Shown here piece after piece: positions 51,801-59,992 of a stretch of DNA of 64,000 nt (position 1 is the first letter of the stretch; each line of letters starts with the position of its first letter). The stretch spans positions 867,655 to 931,654 of the forward strand of contig VYZI01000084.1 of NCBI GenBank assembly GCA_013397695.1, written 5' to 3'. The position numbers and the translations under genes are program-made. Source of the stretch: Centropus unirufus. Its lineage: Eukaryota; Chordata; Aves; Cuculiformes; Centropidae. The notes beneath the pieces were generated by a model. The model had not been told where the DNA came from, searched no databases, and was given only the letters and a program-made list of their open reading frames with translations.

Positions 51801-53801
51801 TCCCCTCTCCTTGTGATGCTCTGCACGAAGGAGGCAGTGTGGCTGTGGCCTCGGAGTCGAAAGACCTGTCTTGCCTTTGCCAACTCCTTGCTCCGTGACT
51901 CTGGGCACGTTGTTGAATCGCTGGGTGCATTTCTCTCCCCATCCATACAGTAAAAATCACTGGGCTCATTCAGTACTCTAGGAGGCTTTAATGTGCAGCT
52001 CTGTATAGCTAGAAAGGATTATCCTCATCAGAGTGCTTGCCTTAAGATTTTTCATCTCCTGTGCAGTGAGGCTGTGTTTTAATCCTAGCACAGGCAAGAC
52101 CATTAAAAGTTTATACTCCCTTCTCTTTCTGGAGAATCCCTCACCGCTTCCATTTAGCAGCTGTTACTGTGCCAGTAGTGCTAGTGCCAGCAGTCACTCT
52201 CGTCCCAAATTGCATCACATGAGGTAAGGGATGCACTAGCTATTGTCTCAGAGGTGCTGACCTCTTTCCTACAGATCGAACTCATGGCTTCGACCACGTT
52301 CCTCCTTGCAGGCTGCTCTCTTGCCCATCTCATGCATGGCAGCATGCCCATAGGATGTCTTCGAAGAGGGGCTGCCTGCGTGCATGTGTGTGCATGTATG
52401 CATACATGTGTGTAGGAGGGTATGCTGCTGCTTCCATCGCCTGTGGGCAGGCAGCTGTTTCTCTGCCCTTCTGAAATGACTCTTTTTTTCTCCTTTTTTT
52501 TTTTCTGTGTTTATCTTTTCTCCCTCTCTTCAGTTATGGCAGGGTGTACACAGCAGATCCTTACCACGCCCTTGCCCCTGCCGCTAGCTACGGAGTCGGC
52601 GCTGTGGTAAGTACGATACTTGTGTCTCGTGCCCTTTCTCATTTCCAGTGTGGTTCACTGGGTATCAATTGGGTAATTAAACTTCACCTAGAAATACACT
52701 TTTATTGAGGAGGTCCTTAGCTGAATTCCCAGTTGTGCTGAATTCCCATGTTAGTGCGTACAGTGGGAAAGGAGCCTATGTTGTAGGAGACCACAAGTTA
52801 CCACTTGGTCTTGTGTGTCACCTGCTACAAAGGAAATGGTATGAGAATGATCAGAAATATCAGGAGGGAGAACGTTGTTAGTGTAGCAGTAGAACTTGCA
52901 TTGCGGTGACAGAGCAAAAATCAGTAATAGTTGAAGATGCAAGACACCCTTTCCTGCCATTTCCATTAACTTCAAAGGCTAATATTCCATGTTCAGAAAT
53001 CAGTTCTAGGAAGCAAGAGAGTACGTTGTTCTTGTGACATTCTCCAGCTAGGCTACTCCACTTTGTTCCCTCTTCCACCAATGGAAGGATGTGGTGTTCC
53101 GCCTGCCAGCAGTAGTTATGCAAGAGCAGGAGGTACGCTGGCATCGGAGGGGAGTGGAGCAGCTTGTTGAAAACACATGCTCAGCCATCTGCTTCCAGCC
53201 GGTACAGGATCTGTGTGGTTGCAAAGGCTGGAGTACAAATGTGTTCAGAGAAAGAGACACCTAAATATAGATACCTGCAGTGGAGCATCTCCGTATGAGC
53301 CTCAGCTCATCGTGTGGATGCTCTTCAGGGTTGATGAAGGAAAAGCAGATACTTGTAGGATACCAGGTCGTTGTGTCTATTTTAACCTTTACCTTACGGT
53401 GAGGTGAAAAGCATTGTGGAAGTCCTGATCTCTGTTGTCTGTAAAGACAGCCTTGATAACTGGCTTGGAGGTTTGGACTCATTCATATGAATCCTGGTTA
53501 TGGTAATGAACTCCCTTCAGCTGAGACTTGCCAGACTTGCCCCTCCAGCTGGCTGGTCATGAGCATGTCCTCCTGAGCCTTGTCTTTGGTTTTGCAGGCA
53601 AGGTTCTCCTCTCTTGCTTCTCAGAGGTGTTAATGGTGCTGAGTCAGAGCCCAGACAAGTTTGTTAGTGCTTCTGAGAGCGTTCTGGTGCTGTCCTGAGT
53701 GTTTCTGGACAGCTCAACTCCTAATGACCTCTTCTTCTCTCATTCCTTTTCTACAGGCGAGTTTATACCGAGGTGGCTACAGCCGATTTGCCCCCTACTG
53801 A
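9706..53801 (+). CDS. RBFOX2: RBFOX2, RNA-binding Fox-1 homolog 2 (3' eleven coding exons; 5' part outside window)
   Basis: RBFOX proteins are mainly nuclear splicing regulators that bind UGCAUG through one RRM. They usually enhance exons when bound downstream and repress them when bound upstream or within. The CDS is join(9706..9852, 22538..22591, 31711..31803, 34543..34603, 37002..37055, 37219..37311, 38430..38562, 43946..43985, 51478..51566, 52534..52606, 53757..53801), 882 nt including TGA. Numbering residues from the first base of exon 9706, RNP2 (LHVSNI) is at 30-35 and RNP1 (KGFGFVTF) at 67-74. The RNA-contact residues known from the family structure are all present: His31, Phe37, Phe69 and Phe71. 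An Ala/Tyr/Gly-rich C-terminal region follows and ends in RFAPY. RBFOX2 is chosen over RBFOX1 or RBFOX3 because the exon after the RRM reads MVTPYANG, the next reads LSPVVGAVYGPELYA, and the C-terminus reads AVASLYRGGYSRFAPY. No frameshift or premature stop was seen. Confidence 0.97.
10960..11335 (+). mobile_element. CR1 LINE 3' region, sense strand, old copy
   Basis: Recognisable CR1 words occur in order: TTTGAGAAGAGAATGTGGGG, GTTAGATATCAGGAAGTTTA, GGAACACATTGGCCAGAGAG, CCTTGAAGGTCTTTCACTTG and CTAAATGACATCTGAAGGTA. These match the CR1 3' section, which runs from the 'gagaagagaa' block to the 'actagatgacc' block. A poly(T) run interrupts it near 11150. Divergence is high, so it is old. Confidence 0.8.
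12990..14350 (+). pseudogene. Decayed CR1/L3-type LINE ORF2 (endonuclease to reverse transcriptase)
   Basis: The frame through 13086-13170 reads ILDLVLADKEELIADLKSHG followed by CLGTSDCY. This resembles the end of the CR1 apurinic endonuclease domain (LLDLxLTNKEGLVxDVKVxG..LGxSDH). About 1.1 kb downstream, near 14275-14345, a frame reads CQLPQGSASVRAVFG, like the reverse-transcriptase GVPQGSVLGPVLF motif. The spacing fits a single LINE copy. Several stops and frameshifts lie between, so it is dead. This is a family-level assignment from motif memory. Confidence 0.6.
18242..18266 (+). repeat. (TTTA)n microsatellite
   Basis: About six tandem ATTT/TTTA units, perfect, within the intron. Confidence 0.95.
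22538..22591 (+). CDS. RBFOX2: RBFOX2 coding exon: RRM beta2 region (54 nt)
   Basis: The exon encodes 18 residues, QFGKILDVEIIFNERGSK, in phase 0-0. It covers the end of helix alpha1, strand beta2 and the loop before RNP1. The acceptor is CTCTCTACAG and the donor is AAG|GTAAGT. The length of 54 nt matches the conserved family exon. It lies after a 12.7 kb intron. Confidence 0.97.
28127..28144 (+). repeat. (AT)n microsatellite
   Basis: About nine TA units followed by CACATTTATTTATT. Confidence 0.95.
31040..31270 (-). repeat. MIR-family SINE, antisense
   Basis: The order of blocks is the classic reverse-complement of MIR: CAAGGTAGGTAATTATTACT, GTCTCCGTTTTACAGGTGGG, AAAAGCGAGGTTCAGTG, TTTGCCCAAAGCTTCACAG, and GCGTGAACTCAGATC. 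It ends about 440 nt before the autoregulated RRM exon. The 149-residue open frame across it is not a gene. Confidence 0.8.
31559..31810 (+). promoter_or_regulatory. RBFOX2: UGCAUG cluster flanking the RRM cassette exon (RBFOX autoregulatory sites)
   Basis: There are four TGCATG motifs, at 31559-31564, 31677-31682, 31702-31707 and 31805-31810. The third ends 3 nt before the exon. The fourth begins 1 nt inside the intron and forms part of the 5' splice site (GAG|GTGCATG). The RBFOX protein binds UGCAUG, and upstream or overlapping sites repress exons. This fits the known autoregulatory skipping of the Fox RRM exon. Confidence 0.85.
31711..31803 (+). CDS. RBFOX2: RBFOX2 coding exon: RRM RNP1 exon, autoregulated cassette (93 nt)
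   Basis: The exon encodes 31 residues, from [20 protein letters not shown] to VVEGRKIE, in phase 0-0. It holds RNP1, with the two RNA-stacking phenylalanines, and helix alpha2. It is symmetric, so skipping it keeps the reading frame but removes the core of the RRM. In mammals this exon is known to be skipped under Fox autoregulation, giving a dominant-negative protein. Here TGCATG lies at 31702-31707, 3 nt from the exon, and again at 31805-31810, across the non-consensus donor GAG|GTGCAT. This is the geometry expected for self-repression. Confidence 0.97.
31804..34542 (+). other. RBFOX2: RBFOX2 intron (2.7 kb), pyrimidine-rich
   Basis: The intron has an unusual composition, with long T-rich and CT-rich tracts at about 31980-32110, 32500-32830 and 33060-33460. 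There is no identifiable interspersed repeat in its first 1.7 kb. A strong acceptor-like site (polypyrimidine then TTTACTCAG) ends at 33201, but no good donor follows. A short (GT)n tract is at 34444-34465. Confidence 0.8.
34543..34603 (+). CDS. RBFOX2: RBFOX2 coding exon: end of RRM (61 nt)
   Basis: The exon encodes VNNATARVMTNKKMVTPYAN plus the first base of a Gly codon, so it enters in phase 0 and leaves one base over. It supplies RRM strand beta4 and the segment just after it. The MVTPYANG version is RBFOX2-type, since RBFOX1 has TVNPYTNG. The acceptor is TTACTTTCAG after a long C/T tract and the donor is ATG|GTAAGA. Confidence 0.96.
34604..37001 (+). other. RBFOX2: RBFOX2 intron (2.4 kb)
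   Basis: The intron contains a probable MIR at about 35400-35560, and possibly another MIR fragment near 34780-34900 (TTACAGATGGAGAAGC). A TGCATG is at 36895-36900, 101 nt before the next exon. Nothing else was recognised. Confidence 0.8.
35400..35560 (+). repeat. MIR-like SINE fragment
   Basis: AGACTCAGAAGATATGAATT, then CCCTCTGCTACCGACTCG, then GTGTTGCTCTTGGCAAAG follow the MIR order (gactcagaagacctgggttc, ctctgccactta, gtgaccttgggcaag). Divergence is high. Confidence 0.55.
37002..37055 (+). CDS. RBFOX2: RBFOX2 coding exon: WKLSPVVGAVYGPELYA segment (54 nt)
   Basis: The exon begins by completing the split Gly codon, encodes WKLSPVVGAVYGPELYA, and leaves one base. It is the start of the low-complexity C-terminal domain used for multimerisation and activation. 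The acceptor is GTTGTTTCAG and the donor is CAG|GTAGAG. The intron to the next exon is only 163 nt, the shortest in the window. Confidence 0.96.
37219..37311 (+). CDS. RBFOX2: RBFOX2 coding exon: ASSFQADVSLGND segment, probable cassette (93 nt)
   Basis: The exon completes an Ala codon and encodes ASSFQADVSLGNDAAVPLSG followed by RGGINTYIPLI, leaving one base. It is a multiple of three with matching phases, so skipping it would join PELYA directly to VPGFPYP, a join I recall from mammalian RBFOX isoforms. The acceptor is weak: AAATTAAATTAG, with several purines next to the AG. The main T-rich tract lies about 15-60 nt further upstream. The donor is a strong ATCA|GTAAGT. Confidence 0.95.
37312..38429 (+). 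other. RBFOX2: RBFOX2 intron (1.1 kb)
   Basis: The intron runs from GTAAGT to TTTACAG. No repeat or exon was recognised. The open frames in it and across the 133-nt exon on both strands are incidental. Confidence 0.8.
38430..38562 (+). CDS. RBFOX2: RBFOX2 coding exon: PGFPYPTAATTAAAFRGAHL segment (133 nt)
   Basis: The exon encodes the Pro/Ala region, then RGAHLRGRGRTVYGAVRAV and PPTAIPAYPG, leaving two bases. The RGRGR run is an Arg/Gly-rich stretch conserved in the family. The acceptor is GTCTTTACAG and the donor is CAGG|GTAAGC. The GAVRAVPPTAIPAYPG version is RBFOX2-like, since RBFOX1 has NTFRAAAPPPPIPAYGG. Confidence 0.96.
40862..41000 (+). repeat. Ancient sauropsid-type interspersed repeat (family uncertain)
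   Basis: The block TGCCATACTGGATCAGACCT with a later TAGTGCTAGATACTCCAGAG and GAAGGTGCCAAGTAATCA follows the order of a repeat common in reptile and bird genomes ('gccatactgggtcagacc...'). I cannot name the family with certainty. Confidence 0.55.
43085..43205 (+). repeat. MIR-like SINE fragment
   Basis: CAGACCTTGGACCAGTCACC, then TAACCTTTTTAGCTCATTA, then TGCTTGTGAAAGCAATG follow the MIR core (accttgggcaagtcacttaacctc..tctgtaaaatgg). Confidence 0.6.
43729..43860 (+). promoter_or_regulatory. RBFOX2: UGCAUG sites upstream of the 40-nt exon
   Basis: TGCATG occurs at 43729-43734 and 43855-43860, with GCATG at 43850-43854. All lie in the 220 nt before the 40-nt exon. Family knowledge predicts that upstream sites repress the exon when Fox protein is abundant. 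The regulatory role is inferred from position. Confidence 0.5.
43946..43985 (+). CDS. RBFOX2: RBFOX2 coding exon: VVYQDGFYGADLY, the 40-nt (B40-type) exon
   Basis: One base completes Gly, then the exon encodes VVYQDGFYGADLY. It matches the 40-nt exon that in mammals alternates with a muscle 43-nt exon (reading like VVYQEPVYGNKLLQ). The acceptor is TTTTCTGCAG after a long T/G-rich tract and the donor is TAT|GTAAGT. Two TGCATG and one GCATG lie 86-217 nt upstream. An assembly gap starts 62 nt downstream, so some of the flanking regulatory sequence is missing. Confidence 0.95.
44048..44128. other. Assembly gap (81 N)
   Basis: A run of 81 N begins after a poly(T) stretch, 62 nt downstream of the 40-nt exon. 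The open frames that appear to cross it are artefacts. Confidence 1.
44811..44835 (+). repeat. (TG)n(TA)n microsatellite
   Basis: A short TG run passes directly into a TA run of about six units. Confidence 0.9.
48874..49327. other. Unassigned intronic segment open on both strands
   Basis: A + strand frame (139 codons, 48908-49327) and a - strand frame (146 codons, 48874-49314) overlap almost completely. Neither product resembles a family I know. There is no splice-supported link to RBFOX2 and no poly(A) tail or target-site duplication suggesting a processed copy. The stretch is more GC-rich than its flanks, with GGGGGGCGAGGGCGGGAGGC near 49062. It could be a conserved noncoding element, an unrecognised repeat, or chance. 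It is listed as unknown. Confidence 0.3.
50025..50200 (-). mobile_element. CR1 LINE 3' tail, antisense, short
   Basis: It begins CATAGAATCAGAGTCTCTAG and continues with AAAGACCTTTGAGATCATGC, CTCTTTTAAATACCTCCAGG and GATGGGGATTCAGCTTCCTC. This is the antisense CR1 3' end. It is truncated after TCTCCAGAACAGG. Confidence 0.9.
51429..51701 (+). promoter_or_regulatory. RBFOX2: UGCAUG sites flanking the 89-nt exon
   Basis: One TGCATG is at 51429-51434, 44 nt before the exon. Another is at 51696-51701, about 130 nt downstream, in a CA/TG-rich stretch. The flanking arrangement suggests possible Fox control, but CA/TG-rich tracts produce this motif by chance more often than other sequence. Confidence 0.4.
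51478..51566 (+). CDS. RBFOX2: RBFOX2 coding exon: GGYAAYRYAQP plus poly-Ala tract (89 nt)
   Basis: The exon encodes GGYAAYRYAQPATATAAT, then a run of seven Ala, then YSDG, leaving two bases. The acceptor is TCTCCTGCAG. The in-frame donor is GATGG|GTATGT at 51567. A second GT (GTAAGG) begins four bases later at 51571 but would shift the frame. The first donor is chosen because it joins to YGRVYTADPYHALAP in the next exon, as in all RBFOX proteins. Confidence 0.95.
51820..51960 (+). repeat. MIR-like SINE
   Basis: CTTGCTCCGTGACTCTGGGC, ACGTTGTTGAATCGCTGGG, TTTCTCTCCCCATCCATAC and AGTAAAAATCACTGGG match the MIR core in order (ctctgtgaccttgggcaagtcac..tttccccatctgtaaaatgg). Confidence 0.65.
52333..52401 (+). 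promoter_or_regulatory. RBFOX2: UGCAUG cluster upstream of the 73-nt exon
   Basis: TGCATG occurs at 52333-52338, 52381-52386 and 52391-52396, with GCATG at 52342-52346 and a near match (TGCATAC) just after. The cluster ends about 137 nt before the acceptor. Part of it is a TG-rich simple repeat, so it may be partly a by-product of that composition. Confidence 0.4.
52534..52606 (+). CDS. RBFOX2: RBFOX2 coding exon: YGRVYTADPYHALAPAASYG segment (73 nt)
   Basis: The exon completes Gly and encodes YGRVYTADPYHALAPAASYG then VGAV, ending in phase 0. It is part of the Tyr-rich C-terminal domain. The acceptor is TCTCTTCAG behind a long T/C tract and the donor is GTG|GTAAGT. Several TGCATG motifs lie 137-201 nt upstream of the acceptor. 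Confidence 0.96.
52607..53756 (+). other. RBFOX2: RBFOX2 last intron (1.15 kb)
   Basis: The intron runs from GTAAGT to CTACAG. No alternative C-terminal exon like the RBFOX1 one (FAPLTDAKTRSHADDVG) was seen. No repeat was clearly recognised. Confidence 0.8.
53757..53801 (+). CDS. RBFOX2: RBFOX2 terminal coding exon segment: ASLYRGGYSRFAPY and stop
   Basis: The segment encodes ASLYRGGYSRFAPY followed by TGA at 53799-53801. The Arg/Tyr-rich end with FAPY is the C-terminal nuclear-localisation signal known for the RBFOX family. The acceptor is CTTTTCTACAG. The exon continues into the 3' UTR. Confidence 0.97.
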   Translation, partial: ASLYRGGYSRFAPY

Positions 53802-56800
53802 AGTGACGTGAGCCCCCTGCAGTGGGACAGCCCCCCCAGTTCATGAGGCCTGGCTATTGCAATATTTACTATTAGAAGAACTCTATAGCAAGACGAGGAG
53901 GAAAAACAAAAGAGAAAATACTTTTTTATACCTCACTATGTTCTTTGAATATGTATTTTGTTTTCCTTTAAATTTCTGCCTTTAATTCTTTTGTTCCAAA
54001 GATCGTGCATTTTTTTGGGTTTGTTTTTGTTTTTGTTTTTGGGGTTTTTTTAACTGTGGTAAAAATAATGCATTTCCGTGTCTGTATGTTGGTGCATAGC
54101 TTATCTTACCAATCACGGAAAAGGCGATTAGCGATAAGGAAAACTGTTAGAAACTGATATCATGCAATTAATCAGGAATACGCAGACAGAGTTACTTCTG
54201 GGTCTGGTGCTTGGTGCCTGTGAGACAGGAGGACACGAGGGAGATGCCTCCACCTGTCGTGTTTCTGGTCTGCAGAAGCAAGCACTTCACTGGCTGTGGC
54301 TGGGACCGTAATACTGGTGGGAAATAGTCATTTACGTTTGAAAATGGGGGAAATGCAGAGGCTTTCCTCATTTTTATCACCATTTGACATGCGCGGGTTT
54401 GGGACAATTTCAGCAGTGTCGGGATTTTAGACCTGACGAGAGAAGATTTCCTCAACCCACCCTAGCAGTTTGACTGTTATCTGCTGTGTAGAGGACAAGA
54501 CTTTGAAAGGATTTTTTGATGAGGATGAATTTTCCCCATCCCACACAACTTATTCTAGCTGTCTGTTGTCCCTTGCTGGTGGCTGAAATTATCTTAGTTT
54601 TCCTTCTTCCTTTCCAAGATCCTTCTCCCTTGTTATCCCTTTCTTCCCTTTCTTTTCCGTGGAGTGGCAGATGCAATGCGGCAGTACCTCTTTTGCAGAC
54701 AGCATGCAGTTAAACTTGCAGAGATGAAGCACACACAGCCTTGCAGAGGAAGAAAATTAGCAGAACTGTGCATCGGTGCCATGCTTGGGCACTCCAGCAT
54801 GCAAGGTCTCTGCTCCTGTTCATCCTGAGCTGCTCAGACACTTCTGCAAGTGATCTGTTTGGAGTAACATAAGGAAAAAATAGTCATGTATAAGCTGCCC
54901 GAGGCAAGGGGCATGCATGTGGGTTTGTGTGGGGGAAGAGGGTCTTTTATATCTGCACATGATCCTGGAGTAGTTTTGTTTTGGTCAGGAATTTAAGGGA
55001 AAGCAGAAGCAGTTTGTTCAAGCTTTGAATTCATAGGAATTTCCCACAACAAGCTATTCCAGGCCCTTACATAGTTGTGTTGGTCTGTTTTGCCCAGCCT
55101 CTCATAGAAAAGTCATGCACCTGGTCTGCTGAGTCCATAAAGACACTACATAATAGAAGATTTGGAAGAGGAGAGACTATTTAGGGGAGGGCTCCAGAAC
55201 TCCCTTGACCGTCTCCCTTCTGCTCTCATGTACAATGATTTCACTGTGTTTCAAAGTCAGCATTTTTAGAGGACTGTGTGTGCTGTGATGGGGAGTTGCT
55301 GCTCTCCAGACTTCCCCGCTCAACTGCTGGCTCCTAGAGTGCTCCCGGTGATCCGAGGCAGGGTCTCTAAACATGTTAGAGAAATGCAGAAGCTTCTTCA
55401 GTTGGTATTGGGGTAAGCTCACGGGCCTCAGAAAGGACTGCTTAGAGCTTGGGTTTGTTGATAGAACCTTTCCAGCTCCTGTCATACACCTGCTTCTCCA
55501 TCCAAAGCTGATAGCAGAATAGGAAAACTCCTGCATTTAACACTAAACAATGACAACAAGTAGAACTCCCGAGGAGGTGTCCTGGCCCAGCCACACATAA
55601 CCGTGCATTTTTTTGCTCTTCCCCAGCAAAACACAGCCTCTCTGTGCTCAGCAGAGATGAAGGCACCTCACATGGGAAGCATGGGGAAGCCAATAGTTAA
55701 GCTAGAGACCCTGAAGCTATTGATTCTCCGGAGGAATAGCTAGATAAAGGGGACACCAAACTGCCAGCCTGTTGGCCACCTTTTATTTTTGTTTTCTGGT
55801 TTTATTGTTGGTTTTTAACTTTTTTTTTTTTCCAAGCCAAAGTTTGGTTTGTTGCTGTTATGACAATTTTTTGTTGTTTGTATATAAATATTTTAGTTAG
55901 CTTGAAAATGGGGAGGGGGGGGACAGGGTTGTTGGGGCTTTCACAAAAATCTAGGAAATGAGGGCAACTCGGGGCTTGTGGAGGGGGGGGCCTGAGTTGG
56001 GGTAGGGAGGACTTGTGGTAGAAACAGTCATATTCAAGGGGAGCCATTTCCACCTCAGGGCAGCCAGGGGACTTCTGGAGCTGAGATGCAGCAAAAGCCT
56101 CTACTGGACTTGTTCTGCCCATTTGTGGGGCAGAGGGGCTGAGGGAGGCAGTCCCTCCCCTTGCCCAGAGACAGTTTCTCATGCAGCAGCTGGTCCGCAG
56201 GCTGCAGGTGAGAGGAGTGCGGCTTGCAGAGCCTGGCAGGGGCAGCTGCTCGCCCCTCTGCCCCTTCTACATTTCAGTTCAGCTGGTTCTGACTGCAGCT
56301 CCCAAAATGCTCCTCCCCAGGTGCCCTCCCCTGCCCTGGCAGTGCCGCCTGCAATCCCCTCACACCACTTGGCCTCTCTGGGAATGGGGAGGCCAGCCCT
56401 GTTTCTGCCTCTGAGCAGAGTCTATGCATGGCAGCTTCAGCCCACTCTGAGTATATTAGGATTATGAGGGGTTTAGTGCAGAAGCGCCCAACCTTTGCGG
56501 GGCCGTAGTCCCTTGCTGTATGATCTCCGAGTAATAGTTGCTCTAGACCATCCAGCCTGATTCCTCCTGTATCCGAGCCTGGCCTGCTCTGGTTGCTCCC
56601 TGCCAGTCTCTCGGTGCATTAACTTGGTGTCTCATCTACTCCGTAGTTAATGCTGTAAGATCCCCACTGAGGGGGCTCCGTGATAGCGCAGCTTCTTGCT
56701 CTCAGCACTGAGCTGTAGAGGGGATGCCAGGATGCTTGCACTACGGGGGTGCAGAGGTAGCTTGCTGGGTCCAGGTCTCCAGAGCACCAGACCTCCCAAA

Positions 56801-57443
56801 AGCTTTTAAGCCAGCTTCAGTTTTGCAGTGAGGTTTCTCAAATGAATGTTGTGCTGTGACAGGGGAGCTCTTCAGCCTTCCCTCCCTCTTGGCAAACAGC
56901 AGCTCTGGTTTCACTCGTGTATTATGAACTGGCTCAAGATGCATTCGGAGTAGCCACGCTGTGGCTATATCCATCTTCTCAAAAAGTGAGGACAAAGCCT
57001 ATATCTCCCTATGCAAAATTAATTACACTTAATGAATAAAACTGGGTCCTGGCTTGTTTGACTCACGGCAGCTAGTGCTTGTCCCTGAGATAGGTCTGCA
57101 GTCACAGGTCCCTCACAAAGCAGGGCTTGGCTTTCCAAGGGAAACCACACGGACATTCTGGCAAGTAGCTTGCTGTTTGTCACCTTCTAGTCTGGTGGCA
57201 TCCAGGATTCCTCTTGATCTACAGGAAAAGATGTTTCTTAAAATGTTACTGTTTGTATTGTCTTGCAATTGGTCTAGCCAGCACATGATGTTACACTGAT
57301 AAAATTCTGGATTGAAGAGTTGATTTATTTAATGTGCCGGTCTGTCTTTCCTTGTGGGTACAGTTGTGCCTGGTACAACGATGGCTTCTACTGGTATAGC
57401 ATATTCTCTGCTGGGAATAAGTTATATTGTTGCCCAGCACGTT

Positions 57444-57449
57444 AATAAA
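57444..57449 (+). terminator. Candidate proximal poly(A) signal AATAAA
   Basis: An exact AATAAA in the context CACGTTAATAAACTGTTG, followed by a T/G-containing stretch (TGTTGTCACTGT) and then GTACTGTTGTTGG. This is a plausible proximal cleavage signal for RBFOX2. Another AATAAA at 57035-57040 is a less well-placed alternative. Confidence 0.4.
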
Positions 57450-57679
57450 CTGTTGTCACTGTCCCTGCTCTAGGGAGGCTGTACTGTTGTTGGCGAGTTA
57501 GCTTTTCCACGAAAAGCCATGATGGGACCTGGAGGCAGAGAGGAGGTCAGTATGAGCCTGCTATAGCCAGCTGTTCCCAGGTTAAGCAGTTACGTAGATC
57601 CTGTGTCCTGAGTTCAGATAGAGAAAGCCGTGCTTCATATTAGCTGTGGCTTGGCTGTTCTAGTGTCCGAGAGAGAGCA

Positions 57680-57880
57680 GCGAGAAAGAGCGCGAGCTCA
57701 GGAATCGGAGGCCTGTGTTTTGGGCAGGGCGCTCTCTGTGATCCTTGGATCATCATGGAGCAGTCATGTCACTACTCTAGACTTCACTTCCCCATCCCCA
57801 AAGCGAAGGTAATGGTTTATCCCCTGTTCTCACCGCTTTGAGATCTGTGGGTGTGAAATGCCCAGCGAGAGCTGAGCAGG
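57680..57880 (+). repeat. MIR-like SINE within the proposed 3' UTR
   Basis: GAATCGGAGGCCTGTGTTTT, AGACTTCACTTCCCCATCC, CCAAAGCGAAGGTAATGG and CCGCTTTGAGATCTGTGGGT occur in MIR-like order. The 'gctttgagatct' block is typical of the older MIR subfamilies. Confidence 0.55.
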
Positions 57881-59986
57881 GTTGTCTGAACGGCTGGCTC
57901 GAGCGTTAGCTGTGGAACGGTTAACGAAACCATTTCCTTGCCCAAAAAGAGATGCTGGCTGCTGGGTTTGCAATTCCAGCACCCAGAGTTTCAGCAGCGG
58001 GGAGCACAGAGCAGAGCCTCCCATTTCCTACCCCTGTTTTTCCCCAGCCTATTCCTATCTGTATCTTCCCATCCAGGCCCCAAAGAAGGAGGCAGGTGGA
58101 GAAAAGGTTTGGGGAGCACTTAGGAATTCAATAAAGGGAAAACCAAACAGCAGCTCTGGGGAGGGCTTTTGCTGAGTCTAACTCCAAAGGGAAAGCACGC
58201 AGGCAAGCGTGGCGGACAGCCTGCTGCCTGTGACCCTCCGGCCTGGCAGGAGCAGGGGAATGCTGTCCTTGGTGCAGAGGGGTGATATTTAAAGTGTGTT
58301 ACCTGTTTGCACTGTTCTGAAATAGGAGGGGAGGGCGCGGGGAAACCCAACCTAGTGAACAAGAGGAACATCCAGTGTAAACTTTGTGTTTTTATTTTGT
58401 CATGCTCTTGGAAAATGTCCAGCATTTTTTGGTATACACCAGTGAGACTTGATTCTTTGTTGCATAAAACACTATTTTTGGTGATGTTAATGTCTGAAAA
58501 GCCCCTTCCCTCCACCCACCTTACTGATTGCCCTCTCTGCCCTCCAGCCCTGGTAAACTTCTGTGATGAAAACTCCAGTCAACAAGGCAAGCAGGAATCT
58601 GAGCGTTGAAATGGGGCCCTTTTCAAGCAGGCTCTGGGGCCATTCCCTGGCATGCTTTCCTCTAGCCAGGAGTTGGCAGGATAGCCCCCATCCCTCTGTG
58701 GCACGTGCATCAATGGCAGCCTCAGCAGGTCTTGGGATGTCCCAAATCCTGTCTCCATTGCCCCTGCTAACCCTGGAAGGCAACTTCTTGCCGGTGATTG
58801 AAAGCCCCGCCAGCGATTGTCCTCTCTGGGTTGCAGGCTGCAACTGATCCAGGCTTGTGCCGGAGACAAACTTCCCGTGCTGCCTCTTGATCTCTTCGTG
58901 GTAGACCAAGAACTTGTCAGCCAAAAATCTTGCCTGATTTTGCCAGGAGATTGCTGGTTTCTGTAGCCGTCCACTCGAATATTCATCTGGCTGGCAGTCA
59001 GCAAAGTGCTGGTTAATCTTAAGAATGCTTTATTTTCTTTAAATTCTTTTATTTTTTCTGAGGTGGGTCAATAAATCTTTTGCCAGATTCCCAGTTCTCT
59101 GCTGGTGGAGGGGTTTGTTGCTTCCCCGAGGAGTGAATTCCTTACAGAAATCAGGTCTCCCACCTAAGTAGTCTCAGTTTTGGTCATGTTTTTCTATTTT
59201 TTCTGTTCACAGTATTTTGTGTGTGCACGCGTGTTGTAGTTTGGCAGCTTGATTTGGCTGCGTTATCAAGTGACGAAATAATCCTCTTTTTCCCCAGGGG
59301 ATATGATTTGGTTTGGGATTTTTTTTATTACTTTTTTTTTTAATGATAAATCTTGCTTGTAAATAGCTGGAGCTAAAATCTGGGGCTGATAGCAAATGAG
59401 AACCAGGGCTGTAGAGCGATATGGAGCTGGTGGAGTATTTTACTGACCTCACAGGCTGATCTACTTGAGACTTGGAGATTTTTTCAGTGCGAGGCTGAGA
59501 CGCCGCAGCACCTCCAATGGCAGCGACAGACTTGCCCCTTCATGCAGTCTCCCCAGCACCTCCCATTGCCAGGTACCGCCAGGGAATAGGATGTGTCCCG
59601 AGTGGGATGCGTTCCCTTCTCCTGGATCATTTCCTAGGACGCCCGAGCCGCTTGCCCAGGGTCCCATTTCCCTGCTGACTCTGGAGAAGCAGTATCTGCA
59701 TCCCAGGGCTTTGTGATAGCCTCTAACTTCCCGCCCTCCCTCGTTAAGTATCATATTGTATAGTAGCTTTCAGACCATACAGTATTCATTGGGTTATTCC
59801 TATTATTATCAAGTAGCTGGAATTGTGAAGGTCGGAGTAGTTAGATCTTTAGCTTTTATTCCTTTTTTTTGTATTACTATCCATGTGTATAAATTATTGA
59901 TCATGTTGCTGGCTTTTATAAACTCTAAAAGCAAGGGGGGAAACCCTTCCTAACCCTTTGCAAATGGTAATGAAGCACTGTTTTTA

Positions 59987-59992
59987 AATAAA
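59987..59992 (+). terminator. Candidate distal poly(A) signal AATAAA of RBFOX2
   Basis: An exact AATAAA in TTTTTAAATAAAAGAGAG at the end of an AT-rich block. It is followed about 30-45 nt later by a G/T-rich element (CCTGCGTGTTGTCTGTTTT), as expected of a cleavage site. This is the best candidate for the 3' end of the gene. Confidence 0.55.

Larger units (their letters stand above)
51567..52533 (+). other. RBFOX2: RBFOX2 intron (967 nt) with MIR and UGCAUG cluster
   Basis: The intron starts at the in-frame donor GTATGT. It carries a TGCATG near the start (51696), a MIR-like element at about 51820-51960 and the TGCATG cluster at 52333-52401. Confidence 0.85.
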
